Notes: a model not told the origin generated them from the sequence alone. A stretch of DNA of 24,504 nt from an uncultured Clostridia bacterium (GCA_934647145.1 CAKUFB010000005.1:1-24504); one strand, 5' to 3'; counted from the first letter of the stretch, positions 1 to 6,702 are shown. Numbers and translations are program-made.

Positions 1-1482
1 ACGCTGATCAATCCGTCTACGATCGCGCCGCTGTTCATCGCGGCGGGCGCGGGGATTCGCCTGATGACCAAGCGCGAGAAGCAGCGCAACATCGCCTCGA
101 TCATGATCGGCTTTGGCGTGATTTTCGTGGGCATGTCGATGATCGAGGAAGCCTCCGCGCCGCTGTCACAGTCCGAATCGATTCACAGACTGTTTTCTTA
201 CCTGAACAATCCGCTGATTGCCCTGCTGGTCGGCATGGTCATTACCAGCATTCTTCAGAGCGCTTCGGCGTCGGTCGGCATTCTGCAGGCGGTGTCGGTG
301 ACCGGGCAGATCACGATGGGCATGGCGATACCGATTATTATCGGCATGAACATCGGAAAATTCGTACCGATCGTGATTTCCAGCCTGGGCACAAATCGCA
401 AGGCGCGCATTGCGGTAACGGTCAACATTCTGGTGATGATCACCGGATCGCTGATTTACCTGGCGGCGCTGCTGGCGCTGCGCGCGACGCCCGACCCCTG
501 GCTGCTGGGCGACGTGGCCGGCCGAGGCAATGTCGCGAACTTCAATACGCTCTTCAACCTGTCCACCACGCTGCTTCTCTTCCCGGCCGTCACGCCGCTC
601 TTAGCGCTGAGCAGGCGCATGATTCCGGGCGAGGAGGAGTCCCGTGCGGACAAGGAGCTGGCGCGGCTGGACGACACCTTCCTCGTCACGCCTTCGATCG
701 CCATTGAGCAGTGCTTCCAGGTGGTTGTGGCCATGGGCGAGGCGGCGATTGAGAACATCGAGTGGGACGCGTCCCTTCTGGGCAAATATAATGAAGCGAT
801 CGTGGCGCGGCTGAACGGCAACGAGCAGTTCCTGGACAAGGCCGAGGCCACGCTGGGCGAGTACATGATGAAGGTCAACAGCCACAACCTGGACGAGGAG
901 CAGACGCAGCGCATGACGCTGATCATGCACGCTCTGGGCGACTTTGAGCGAATCGGCGACTACTGCGTGAACATTGCCGAGGTGGCGCAGTACAACGAGG
1001 AGAACAAGATCGAGTTTTCCGAGGTGTGCAAGTACGAGCTTCGGTACCTGATGGACGCGGTGCACGCCATCACCGACCTGACGCTGGAGGCGCTGCGCAA
1101 GGAGAACGAGGACATCTCCCGGCGCGTGGAGCCGCTGGAGGAAACCATCGACAGCATGATCGAGCTGCTCAAGCAGAAGCATATCGACCGGCTCAAGCGC
1201 GGCGAGTGCGGCATTCAGCGCGGCATTTCCTTTATGGAGGTGCTCACCAATGTGGAGCGCATTTCAGACCACTGCTCGAATATCGCCGTACACACCTGGC
1301 AGCGCGTCAGCCATACCGCCGGCTTCAACCCGCACGAGGAGCTGGAAAACATGCACAAGGGAAACTCGGAGGAGTACTCCCGCCTGTTCAGCGAGTACAT
1401 CAGCATCTTCCTTGCGCCGGTGGCCGAAGAAAAGGATCTCAAGGCGTTCAAAACCCAGGATACGGTTCCGCGCGAGGTCTGA
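1..1482 (+). CDS. Na/Pi cotransporter family protein with C-terminal PhoU-like domain (5' end missing)
   Basis: The reading frame is open from base 1, so the gene is truncated by the window edge; the ATG at 64 is internal. The visible 493 residues begin in a membrane domain. A QSASAS segment near residues 85-90, inside a hydrophobic stretch, matches the QSSSA signature of the SLC34/NptA Na+-dependent phosphate transporters. From about residue 235 the protein is soluble, helical and charged, with two PhoU-type motifs (FERIGDYCVNIAE and VERISDHCSNIA), the family's usual cytoplasmic tail. It likely imports phosphate with sodium across the cytoplasmic membrane, with the PhoU tail regulating it. 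No clear terminator follows before the next promoter. The family call is firm; the exact substrate is inferred. Confidence 0.9.
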   Translation, partial: TLINPSTIAPLFIAAGAGIRLMTKREKQRNIASIMIGFGVIFVGMSMIEEASAPLSQSESIHRLFSYLNNPLIALLVGMVITSILQSASASVGILQAVSVTGQITMGMAIPIIIGMNIGKFVPIVISSLGTNRKARIAVTVNILVMITGSLIYLAALLALRATPDPWLLGDVAGRGNVANFNTLFNLSTTLLLFPAVTPLLALSRRMIPGEEESRADKELARLDDTFLVTPSIAIEQCFQVVVAMGEAAIENIEWDASLLGKYNEAIVARLNGNEQFLDKAEATLGEYMMKVNSHNLDEEQTQRMTLIMHALGDFERIGDYCVNIAEVAQYNEENKIEFSEVCKYELRYLMDAVHAITDLTLEALRKENEDISRRVEPLEETIDSMIELLKQKHIDRLKRGECGIQRGISFMEVLTNVERISDHCSNIAVHTWQRVSHTAGFNPHEELENMHKGNSEEYSRLFSEYISIFLAPVAEEKDLKAFKTQDTVPREV

Positions 1483-1536
1483 TTTCGAATCGATCGGAAG
1501 GCCTGCCGCGGTCGGCGAATACAGTATTTTCAAGAA

Positions 1537-1554
1537 GGTTAGAGTTATTTAACC
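1537..1554. promoter_or_regulatory. Operator-like palindrome, copy 1 (GTTA-N8-TAAC)
   Basis: An 18-bp imperfect palindrome, GGTTAGAGTTATTTAACC, sits ten bases upstream of the -35 box of the DUF3793 promoter. The same layout (GTTAGA..., eight bases between GTTA and TAAC) recurs at 1655-1672 and 3020-3035. Recurrence at promoters of functionally linked genes is the evidence for a regulator site. The regulator itself is unknown. Confidence 0.5.
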
Positions 1555-1564
1555 TCGCGGGTAA

Positions 1565-1593
1565 TTGACAAAGCCGCCTTCCTGTGATAAGAT
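1565..1593 (+). promoter_or_regulatory. Sigma-A-type promoter for the DUF3793-flavodoxin operon
   Basis: TTGACA at 1565-1570 and TAAGAT at 1588-1593 are separated by 17 bases, with a TG extended -10 at 1585-1586. Transcription would begin near 1600, giving a leader of about 90 nt with a hairpin and an operator-like palindrome. Confidence 0.75.
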
Positions 1594-1618
1594 AGGAACG
1601 TAGCAGGAGCCACAGAAA

Positions 1619-1638
1619 CCTCGCGGAACCCCGCGAGG
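1619..1638 (+). other. Leader hairpin before DUF3793
   Basis: CCTCGCGG (1619-1626) and CCGCGAGG (1631-1638) are perfectly complementary around the loop AACC, giving a strong 8-bp GC stem early in the predicted leader. No T-tract follows, so it is not a standard terminator. CCGCGAG occurs again at 1671-1677, where it overlaps the ribosome binding site. Confidence 0.5.
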
Positions 1639-1654
1639 ATTTCAAAAGGCCAAA

Positions 1655-1672
1655 GGTTAGATATATCTAACC
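1655..1672. promoter_or_regulatory. Operator-like perfect palindrome, copy 2 (GTTA-N8-TAAC)
   Basis: GGTTAGATATATCTAACC is a perfect 18-bp palindrome located between the predicted transcription start and the ribosome binding site of the DUF3793 gene. It shares its outer bases and spacing with copies at 1537-1554 and 3020-3035. As RNA it could also form a hairpin immediately before the Shine-Dalgarno sequence. Confidence 0.6.
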
Positions 1673-1690
1673 GCGAGAGGAGAATGACGC

Positions 1691-2251
1691 ATGTCGCATC
1701 GCTTCGAAGAGGATCTGATCCGTCACTGCGCGGCCACGCTGGCCGGGCACAAGTGCGGCAGTCTGTTTTCCTTTCAGGGTGCGCCGGGCGAGGACGTCCG
1801 GACGAACCTTGAGCAGGCAAACGCGGCGCTCGGCGAAAAGGGCGTTCGAGCCTGCCTGCTGCGCGCGTGCGAAAAGCGCGCCCTGGTGTACGTGTATCGC
1901 CCGTCGATGCTGGCGGAGCGCCTGAGCCGCCCGGACGCGCAGGCCTTTCTCCGGGCACAGGGCTACGAGGACTTCACGGTGCCCGGCGCGCTCGACACGC
2001 TGTGCGGCCACATGCGGCCGGGCGAGGAATTCCCGCACGAGATCGGCGTGTTTCTGGACTACCCGCTCTCCGACGTGATCGGCTTCATCGAGCACAGGGG
2101 CTGTCGCTTTCAGTGCGCGGGCTGCTGGAAGGCCTACTCCAACGTCGCCGAGGCGCAGCGGCTGTTTGCGCTGTACCGCAAGTGTACAGAGGTCTACCTG
2201 AGCTGCTACGCGCGCGGATTCAGTGTTTCGCGGCTGACAATCGCCGCCTGA
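1691..2251 (+). CDS. DUF3793 family protein
   Basis: A 186-residue soluble protein. The C-terminal half carries the DUF3793 pattern: EFPHEIGVFLDYPLSDVIGF near residues 115-134, then a G-x-W-K-x-Y segment (here GCWKAYSN) and a late F-x-x-Y-x-x-C stretch. The biochemical function of the family is not established. From memory, members are often found beside flavodoxin or ferrous-iron transport genes in Clostridia, and a flavodoxin follows 34 bp downstream here. The start is the ATG preceded by AGAGGAG at 1676-1682 (8-base spacing). The ATG at 1684 is in another frame. Flanking GTTA-N8-TAAC palindromes suggest control by a DNA-binding repressor, possibly metal-responsive (inference). Confidence 0.8.
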   Translation: MSHRFEEDLIRHCAATLAGHKCGSLFSFQGAPGEDVRTNLEQANAALGEKGVRACLLRACEKRALVYVYRPSMLAERLSRPDAQAFLRAQGYEDFTVPGALDTLCGHMRPGEEFPHEIGVFLDYPLSDVIGFIEHRGCRFQCAGCWKAYSNVAEAQRLFALYRKCTEVYLSCYARGFSVSRLTIAA

Positions 2252-2285
2252 CATACAAAAAATCGATTCACGGGAGGTATCTGAC

Positions 2286-2693
2286 ATGAACAGGGTATGC
2301 GTAGTTTACTGGAGCGGCACCGGCCACACCGAGGCGATGGCGCAGGCTGTGGCCGAGGGCGCGCAGGGCAGGCTGTTTACCGCGGCCGAATTCGGCCCAG
2401 ATCAGGCGAAGGAATATGACGCGATCGCCATGGGCTGCCCGGCAATGGGCGCCGAGGTGCTCGAGGAAGAGGAATTCCAGCCCATGTTCGACGCGGTGAA
2501 GCCGGCGCTGGCCGGCAGGAAGGTCGCGCTGTTCGGCTCCTATGGCTGGGGCGACGGCGAGTGGATGCGAAATTGGGAAGAGGAATGCCTGGGCGCGGGC
2601 GCGGCGCTTGCCTGCGACAGCGTGATCTGCCAGGATGATCCGGACGAGGACGCGCTGGCCGCCTGCCGCGCGCTGGGCGAAGCGCTGAAGTGA
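2286..2693 (+). CDS. Flavodoxin
   Basis: A 135-residue protein that opens with a beta strand followed by the FMN-phosphate loop S10-G-T-G-H-T-E16, the hallmark of flavodoxins. A second FMN-binding region, GSYGWGDGEW, lies near residues 83-92. The length is typical of short-chain flavodoxins. It would be a cytoplasmic one-electron carrier, often replacing ferredoxin when iron is scarce. GGGAGG at 2272-2277 lies upstream of the ATG. It follows the DUF3793 gene by 34 bp with no terminator between, so the two are probably co-transcribed. The operator-like palindromes upstream agree with iron- or metal-dependent control, but that is inferred. Confidence 0.9.
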   Translation: MNRVCVVYWSGTGHTEAMAQAVAEGAQGRLFTAAEFGPDQAKEYDAIAMGCPAMGAEVLEEEEFQPMFDAVKPALAGRKVALFGSYGWGDGEWMRNWEEECLGAGAALACDSVICQDDPDEDALAACRALGEALK

Positions 2694-2695
2694 CG

Positions 2696-2785
2696 ATGCT
2701 CCGGCGCAGGCTGATCAGCCTGGCCGTGATCCTCCTCTGCCTGCTGCTTTTCGCACTCCTTCAGGCCATCGACATCCCCGGATAG
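2696..2785 (+). CDS. Possible 29-aa single-pass membrane peptide
   Basis: A short frame starts 2 bases after the flavodoxin stop. It encodes a basic N-terminus (MLRRR), about 17 strongly hydrophobic residues and a short polar tail ending IDIPG. Its position allows translational coupling with the flavodoxin. There is no strong Shine-Dalgarno sequence of its own, only a weak GAAG before the ATG. The basic-then-hydrophobic layout is typical of small membrane proteins, but a chance frame cannot be excluded. No family recognised. Confidence 0.35.
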   Translation: MLRRRLISLAVILLCLLLFALLQAIDIPG

Positions 2786-2933
2786 CCGTCAACAGCTCGT
2801 TTGGGGAACGTTTCAGCAAATTCAGCGAGCGCTCCGCGCCTCCTTATACAAAAGACGGTGCACAAAACACTCTCTCCTTCACAAACCCGACTGCATAGCT
2901 CTCTTATCCCGCGGACGCGTCTCGACTGTTTGC
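2786..2933. other. Intergenic stretch with no recognised content
   Basis: The 322-base gap between the possible small peptide and the HMA gene holds this unremarkable stretch, then a terminator (2934-2971), a promoter (2984-3012), an operator-like site (3020-3035) and one arm of an inverted repeat (3046-3070). A frame crossing this stretch has no ribosome binding site or recognisable protein character. Confidence 0.5.
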
Positions 2934-2971
2934 CACCTGCCGGATCGACCCTTTCCGGCGGGTGTTTTTTT
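2934..2971 (+). terminator. Rho-independent terminator of the DUF3793-flavodoxin operon
   Basis: CACCTGCCGGA (2934-2944) pairs with TCCGGCGGGTG (2954-2964), eleven pairs including one G-T wobble, around a 9-base loop. Seven T residues follow at 2965-2971. Confidence 0.9.
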
Positions 2972-2983
2972 ACCCTTCAGGGA

Positions 2984-3012
2984 TTGACAGCGCGCGGGAA
3001 AACGGGTATACT
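2984..3012 (+). promoter_or_regulatory. Sigma-A-type promoter for the HMA gene
   Basis: TTGACA at 2984-2989 and TATACT at 3007-3012 with a 17-base spacer, close to consensus. The predicted start near 3019 coincides with the operator-like palindrome at 3020-3035, a position suited to repression. Confidence 0.85.
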
Positions 3013-3019
3013 GTGCGGT

Positions 3020-3035
3020 GTTAGATACCTTTAAC
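3020..3035. promoter_or_regulatory. Operator-like palindrome, copy 3 (GTTA-N8-TAAC)
   Basis: GTTAGATACCTTTAAC lies just downstream of the -10 box, over the predicted transcription start of the HMA gene. It keeps the GTTAGA half, the eight-base spacing and TAAC of the copies at 1537-1554 and 1655-1672, which links this gene to the DUF3793-flavodoxin operon. Confidence 0.55.
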
Positions 3036-3045
3036 GAGCGAGGCA

Positions 3046-3070
3046 AAAGCGACTTCGGTCTGTTTTTGCT
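3046..3070 (+). repeat. Inverted repeat, left arm (5' side of HMA gene)
   Basis: This 25-base arm is the near-perfect reverse complement of 3371-3394. The identical core is 16 bases (GACTTCGGTCTGTTTT at 3051-3066), with one mismatch and one extra T outside it. It lies within the predicted 5' leader, about 20 bases before the ribosome binding site. Confidence 0.75.
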
Positions 3071-3107
3071 CCGCGAACGACCGACTGCGAGAAAGAAGGG
3101 GTACACA

Positions 3108-3371
3108 ATGATCGAAACGACCGTTGAAGTCAGGGGCATGATGTGCGGCATGTGCGAAAGCCACGTAAACGACGCGATTCGCGCGGCGCTGCCGGTGCGC
3201 AGGGTGACCTCGTCGCACGCGAAGGGGCGCACGGTGATCGAGAGCGAGCGCGCGCTGGACGAGCGGGCGCTGCGCCGCGCGATCGAGGCGACCGGCTACG
3301 AGGTGGGCGCGATCACCTCGGGGGAGAAGGCCGCGGGCGGGCTGTTCGGCCTGTTCAGGAAGCGCGGCTGA
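3108..3371 (+). CDS. Stand-alone heavy-metal-associated (HMA) domain protein
   Basis: An 87-residue protein with one HMA fold. The metal-binding loop G10-M-M-C13-G-M-C16 follows the first beta strand, and the C-terminal half has the usual helix then TGYEVG strand. Such small proteins bind Cu(I), Zn or other soft metals through the two cysteines, either as cytoplasmic chaperones or as detached domains of P-type ATPases. The tail after residue 75 ends in a basic FRKRG. The start is the ATG preceded by GAAAGAAGGGG at 3091-3101; an upstream in-frame GTG at 3018 lies on the predicted transcription start and is unlikely. It forms a one-gene unit with its own promoter and a GTTA-N8-TAAC site. The metal specificity is not readable from the sequence. 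Confidence 0.85.
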   Translation: MIETTVEVRGMMCGMCESHVNDAIRAALPVRRVTSSHAKGRTVIESERALDERALRRAIEATGYEVGAITSGEKAAGGLFGLFRKRG

Positions 3372-3394
3372 GCAAAACAGACCGAAGTCTCTTT
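3371..3394 (-). repeat. Inverted repeat, right arm (3' side of HMA gene)
   Basis: AAAACAGACCGAAGTC at 3374-3389 is the exact reverse complement of 3051-3066, and the match extends to about 24 bases. It begins on the last base of the HMA stop codon, so the two arms bracket the gene closely. Confidence 0.75.
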
Positions 3395-3613
3395 CAAGGC
3401 GCAGGTCACAGACCGATGTCGGAAGTATTTCAGTTATGTGACGGATAGGACACATGTACAACAAAACGGGCACAAACCTGTTTCCGAAGGCTTCAGGCGC
3501 GTCACAATGCCGCATCGACGGGCGAAAATGTACGCACTCACCGATGATTTGCAATAAACTCTATCCACTTTTGAAAAAAAAGAGAAAAATTTCAAAAAAT
3601 GGGCCAAATAGGG
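3395..3613. other. AT-rich intergenic stretch, no gene recognised
   Basis: This is the first part of a 502-base gap before the large secreted protein. It is locally A-rich (runs of A near 3570-3600), unlike the GC-rich surroundings. Short frames here have no convincing ribosome binding site. The rest of the gap holds a promoter and a structured leader, annotated separately. Confidence 0.5.
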
Positions 3614-3642
3614 TTGCGGATTTCCAGGTTTTGATCTATAAT
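3614..3642 (+). promoter_or_regulatory. Promoter for the secreted Cys-repeat protein operon
   Basis: TTGCGG at 3614-3619 and a perfect TATAAT at 3637-3642 are separated by 17 bases. Transcription would start near 3649, leaving about 225 nt of leader. An A-rich upstream region could act as an UP element. The strong -10 fits the highly-expressed-style codon use of the downstream gene. Confidence 0.8.
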
Positions 3643-3671
3643 AAGCGTACAGAATTCTATTAGGGGCAGGC

Positions 3672-3840
3672 GTGGATACTTTCCCTAATGACGCAGGACG
3701 ACTGTTTGTTGCGTCACGTGAAGAAGTAACATTCTTCCGCGACAATCCTAGAGGAAAGGAGTGTGTAGATTGTCTACTTCTGGATGCCAGTGTGGGGCTG
3801 CTGCACCCGGGAGAGGTCCCTGCCGAACCTGACGGAGTTC
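3672..3840 (+). ncRNA. Candidate structured 5' leader (cis-regulatory RNA)
   Basis: Several consecutive stems can be drawn: TGACGCA 3689-3695 with TGCGTCA 3710-3716; GAAGAA 3720-3725 with TTCTTC 3732-3737; GACAATC 3741-3747 with GATTGTC 3768-3774; CTGG 3780-3783 with CCAG 3787-3790; GGG 3809-3811 with CCC 3818-3820. The third stem holds a Shine-Dalgarno-like AGGAAAGGAG (3751-3760) in its loop. An alternative hairpin GTAGA-TTG-TCTAC (3765-3777) would compete with it. No known riboswitch class was recognised and no intrinsic terminator is evident, so control at translation or RNA stability is more likely. That the leader is functional is inferred from the density of stems. Confidence 0.4.
3770..3832 (+). 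CDS. Possible 20-aa Cys-containing leader peptide
   Basis: A TTG codon nine bases after the strong Shine-Dalgarno-like AAGGAG (3755-3760) opens a frame encoding MSTSGCQCGAAAPGRGPCRT and then TGA. It contains three cysteines and lies ahead of a very Cys-rich protein gene. Its start codon lies inside the stem 3741-3774. It might be an attenuation-type leader peptide or just a purine-rich RNA element; the TTG start and lack of comparative data keep confidence low. Confidence 0.25.
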   Translation: MSTSGCQCGAAAPGRGPCRT

Positions 3841-3873
3841 TAACTACAACCAAGAAAGAGGAGATTGAAGCTT

Positions 3874-6702
3874 ATGAAGAAGTTTCTTGCTCTGGTTCTG
3901 GCACTGCTGATGGCTCTGAGCTGCTTCAGCTTTGCCGGCGCGGAAGGCGAAGGGCAGACGCTTCCGGATGGAAGCACTCAGTGCACTTCGGAAAACAAGG
4001 TTCATGATATCGAATGGACGGTAGAGACCCCCGCTACCTGCAAGGATCAGGGTCTCGAAAAGGGCGAGTGCAAGGTCTGCCATGAGAAGTTCACCCGCGT
4101 GATTCCCGTGACCGAGAATCATACCTTCGTGGAAGTGAACGGCACGACCGTGAAAGACCAGAAGGCGGCTACCTGCACTGAGGATGGCTTCATCATCTAT
4201 CATAAGTGCAGCGTCTGCGGCCGGACCGACATCAAGGTCGTCGTCCGCGCCACCGGCCACAACTGGCAGCGCGAACCCAAGAACGACGTGAACGCCACCT
4301 GCACCACCGACGGCGCTCTGGCGTACAAGTGCGTCAACCCCGGCTGCAATGAAACCAAGACCGAGGCCGTCAAGGCTCTGGGTCACTTCTGGTACAAGAT
4401 GAACTGGGAATACACCGACGCGACGCTCAAGACCATCAAGTACGTCGACGCGGTTCCCCAGGGCAGCTTCGTGCTCGTTAATGGCGAAAAGGTCATCAAC
4501 AAGCACAACGATCCTGACAACCCCATTGACCCCTACTATGTTGCTCCCACCTGCACCACCGAGGGCAAGAGCGGCCACGCTGCGGTTTGCTCCCTGTGCG
4601 GCAACTACTACAACGGCACTGACCCCATGTTCATGGACGGTCAGGTCATTCCGAAGCTGACCCACGACAAGGCGTTCATCGACATGTATGTCGCCGACTA
4701 TGACGCCGACAAGAACACCTGCACCGCCGGCACCTACACTGTGGACGGCAAAGTGGTTGTTGGCACGGTCGAAATCGCCAAGGCGAACGGCTACGGCCCG
4801 ATCGAGTACACCTACCAGCCCCAGACCTGCGAGAAGGACGGCTTCGTGAAGCTGGTCTGCAAGGCCTGCAACTGGGAAAAGACCATCACCATCCCGAAGA
4901 CCGGCCATCAGTATGTTGGCCTGCATATCCGCTACGTTGATCCCGATATGAACGTGCGCGATATGGTCTTCTATCCGGCGGAAGGCTTCCAGGTCAAGGT
5001 TGTCGATTGGGAGAACTTCCTGCAGAACGTGGCGGAATCCATTACCACGCCCGAGGATAAGGAACAGTTCCTTCAGATGGCCAAGGACCAGTGGATGCAG
5101 TTTGTCGGCGAGAACTTCCCGAATGACTGCACCGAGGCTCCGATCGTGGAGTACATCTGCCGTAACCCCGGCTGCGAAAACGAGCGCGTGAACGCCGCTG
5201 GCTGGTCTCACGACGAGCATGACTTCGGCGAGGTTCTGGCCTACAGGCAGCAGAAGGTCAACGAGCAGAAGGTCATGGAGTACCCGGTTGCCGAGGTTGG
5301 AGAGACCGAGGACTGGGAAGCGGATTACGAGGCCAATCGTGCCGCTGCTTTCGAGAACATCTCCATCTGCACCGACTACACCGTCGTGAAGCGCTGCTGG
5401 CGCTGCGCCCAGACCACCGAGATCAAGGTTGCGGGCAAGGGCCACAAGCTCACCGAGGATCTTGCGATCCTGGAGAAGGAAACCTGCTCCAAGACCGGCC
5501 TGAAGGCGGTCAAGTGTGTGTACTGCCCCTACAACGAGATTCAGACCATCCTGCCCCACAAGCCCGAGGCTGATCCGGCCAAGGACAAGATCACCAAGAA
5601 CGCCACCTGCACCCAGCCCGGTGAGATGAGCCACGTCTGCAAGAAGTGCGGCGAGTCCTTCACCACCGTCATCCCCGCTGCCGGCCACAACTGGCAGACC
5701 AAGGTGCTTGTGGTTGCGACCTGCGACAAGCCCGGCAAGATCGACATCGTGTGCACCGCCTGCGGCGAGCACAAGCCCGGTTATCCGATGGTTGTTCCGA
5801 ACAGCCACGAGGTGGATGAGACCCGCCCGATCGCTGCCGATAACATGACCCATTCCGTCACGAATGGCAAGATCACTTACGAGGTTGTGGACTGCACCAA
5901 GCCCGCCAAGCTGTCCTTCTACTGCAAGAAGTGCAAGCTGGTCGTCATCGAGCCCAAGCTGTACACCGAGCACAATTGGGAAAAGGTCAGCACTGTGCCG
6001 CTCGCGAAGGAGCCCTTCACCAAGAAGGACGACGCGACCTGCCTGCAGAACTTCGAGGTTACCTACAAGTGCACCAGGTGCAAGCAGACCAAGACCGTGG
6101 TTGAGTCTGAAATGATCAAGCACGTCTGGGCGACTGGCGACAGCAACGGCATGTTCAACGGCAAGCCCGTTTACATCGAGCCCACCGCCACCCAGTCCAA
6201 GTGCGGCCAGGTCGGCGAAGCCTACTATCTGTGCGAGCACTGCGGCCAGTACTACAAGGCTGCCAGCCTGCCCGTCAAGCATGACTGGGAGACCACTTGG
6301 GATGCGAAGAACAAGGCCTGGACCTACACCTGCCGTCTGTGCGGCGTGGAGAAGACCGCCGTTCTCGAGGCTCCGCAGTACAACGTGAGCCTGAAGGGCG
6401 TGACCTTCGGCCCGAAGACCACCGGCATGGGTCAGATCACTCTGAAGAACGACACTGCCGCCACCTGGATTCTGTCCACCAAGTACGCCTACATCCGCTG
6501 GACCTTCAAGGACGGCGCGGGCGAAGACTGGGTGTTCGACGATGTCCGCCCGATCGACGACAACGGCTACTTCAATGCCAATGGCATTAAGGCTCCCGCT
6601 GGCGCGACCCTGCACGAGTTCCTGGTCATCATCACTGACGACGCCAACGCCGACAGCAAGATGCTCAACCAGATCAAGCGCTACGGCCACGCCACCAAGT
6701 AA
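3874..6702 (+). CDS. Large secreted protein with about 14 Cys-rich (C-x9-10-C-x2-C) modules
   Basis: A 942-residue protein with a clear signal peptide (MKKFLALVLALLMALSCFSF, AGA cleavage region). From about residue 40 to 830 it repeats a module of the form TC-x-x-x-G, an aromatic strand, C-x2-C-G, a strand, then often I-P-x-x-G-H. About 14 CxxC knuckles are visible, two of them widened to C-x4-C (CVNPGC, CRNPGC). The last 110 residues lack cysteine and look like a beta-rich domain. Three Cys plus a trailing His per module could bind zinc or form disulfides; which one is not known. Such repeats occur in secreted proteins of gut Bacillota but I know no assigned function. The ATG is chosen over an upstream TTG (3865) because GAGGAG at 3858-3863 is 10 bases from the ATG and only 1 from the TTG. 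There is no LPxTG-type anchor. A VPKTG protein gene follows after 20 bp. Confidence 0.8.
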   Translation: MKKFLALVLALLMALSCFSFAGAEGEGQTLPDGSTQCTSENKVHDIEWTVETPATCKDQGLEKGECKVCHEKFTRVIPVTENHTFVEVNGTTVKDQKAATCTEDGFIIYHKCSVCGRTDIKVVVRATGHNWQREPKNDVNATCTTDGALAYKCVNPGCNETKTEAVKALGHFWYKMNWEYTDATLKTIKYVDAVPQGSFVLVNGEKVINKHNDPDNPIDPYYVAPTCTTEGKSGHAAVCSLCGNYYNGTDPMFMDGQVIPKLTHDKAFIDMYVADYDADKNTCTAGTYTVDGKVVVGTVEIAKANGYGPIEYTYQPQTCEKDGFVKLVCKACNWEKTITIPKTGHQYVGLHIRYVDPDMNVRDMVFYPAEGFQVKVVDWENFLQNVAESITTPEDKEQFLQMAKDQWMQFVGENFPNDCTEAPIVEYICRNPGCENERVNAAGWSHDEHDFGEVLAYRQQKVNEQKVMEYPVAEVGETEDWEADYEANRAAAFENISICTDYTVVKRCWRCAQTTEIKVAGKGHKLTEDLAILEKETCSKTGLKAVKCVYCPYNEIQTILPHKPEADPAKDKITKNATCTQPGEMSHVCKKCGESFTTVIPAAGHNWQTKVLVVATCDKPGKIDIVCTACGEHKPGYPMVVPNSHEVDETRPIAADNMTHSVTNGKITYEVVDCTKPAKLSFYCKKCKLVVIEPKLYTEHNWEKVSTVPLAKEPFTKKDDATCLQNFEVTYKCTRCKQTKTVVESEMIKHVWATGDSNGMFNGKPVYIEPTATQSKCGQVGEAYYLCEHCGQYYKAASLPVKHDWETTWDAKNKAWTYTCRLCGVEKTAVLEAPQYNVSLKGVTFGPKTTGMGQITLKNDTAATWILSTKYAYIRWTFKDGAGEDWVFDDVRPIDDNGYFNANGIKAPAGATLHEFLVIITDDANADSKMLNQIKRYGHATK

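Noticed and set aside
1655..1672. Calling the palindrome a classical DtxR/IdeR iron box
   Set aside because: The GGTTAG half-site agrees, but the classical box has one base between the halves and this has six; only a metal-regulon hypothesis is kept.
2801..3034. A 77-codon frame between flavodoxin and HMA genes
   Set aside because: It reads through a clear terminator and the HMA promoter, has no good ribosome binding site, and its translation has no protein-like character.
3672..4007. A GTG-initiated 111-codon frame covering the leader and the start of the secreted protein gene
   Set aside because: It overlaps the signal-peptide region in another frame and its second half is a shadow of the real gene; the leader is better explained as structured RNA.
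6670..6702. Sortase signal at the C-terminus of the large secreted protein
   Set aside because: The protein ends RYGHATK with no LPxTG-like motif, hydrophobic segment or basic tail.
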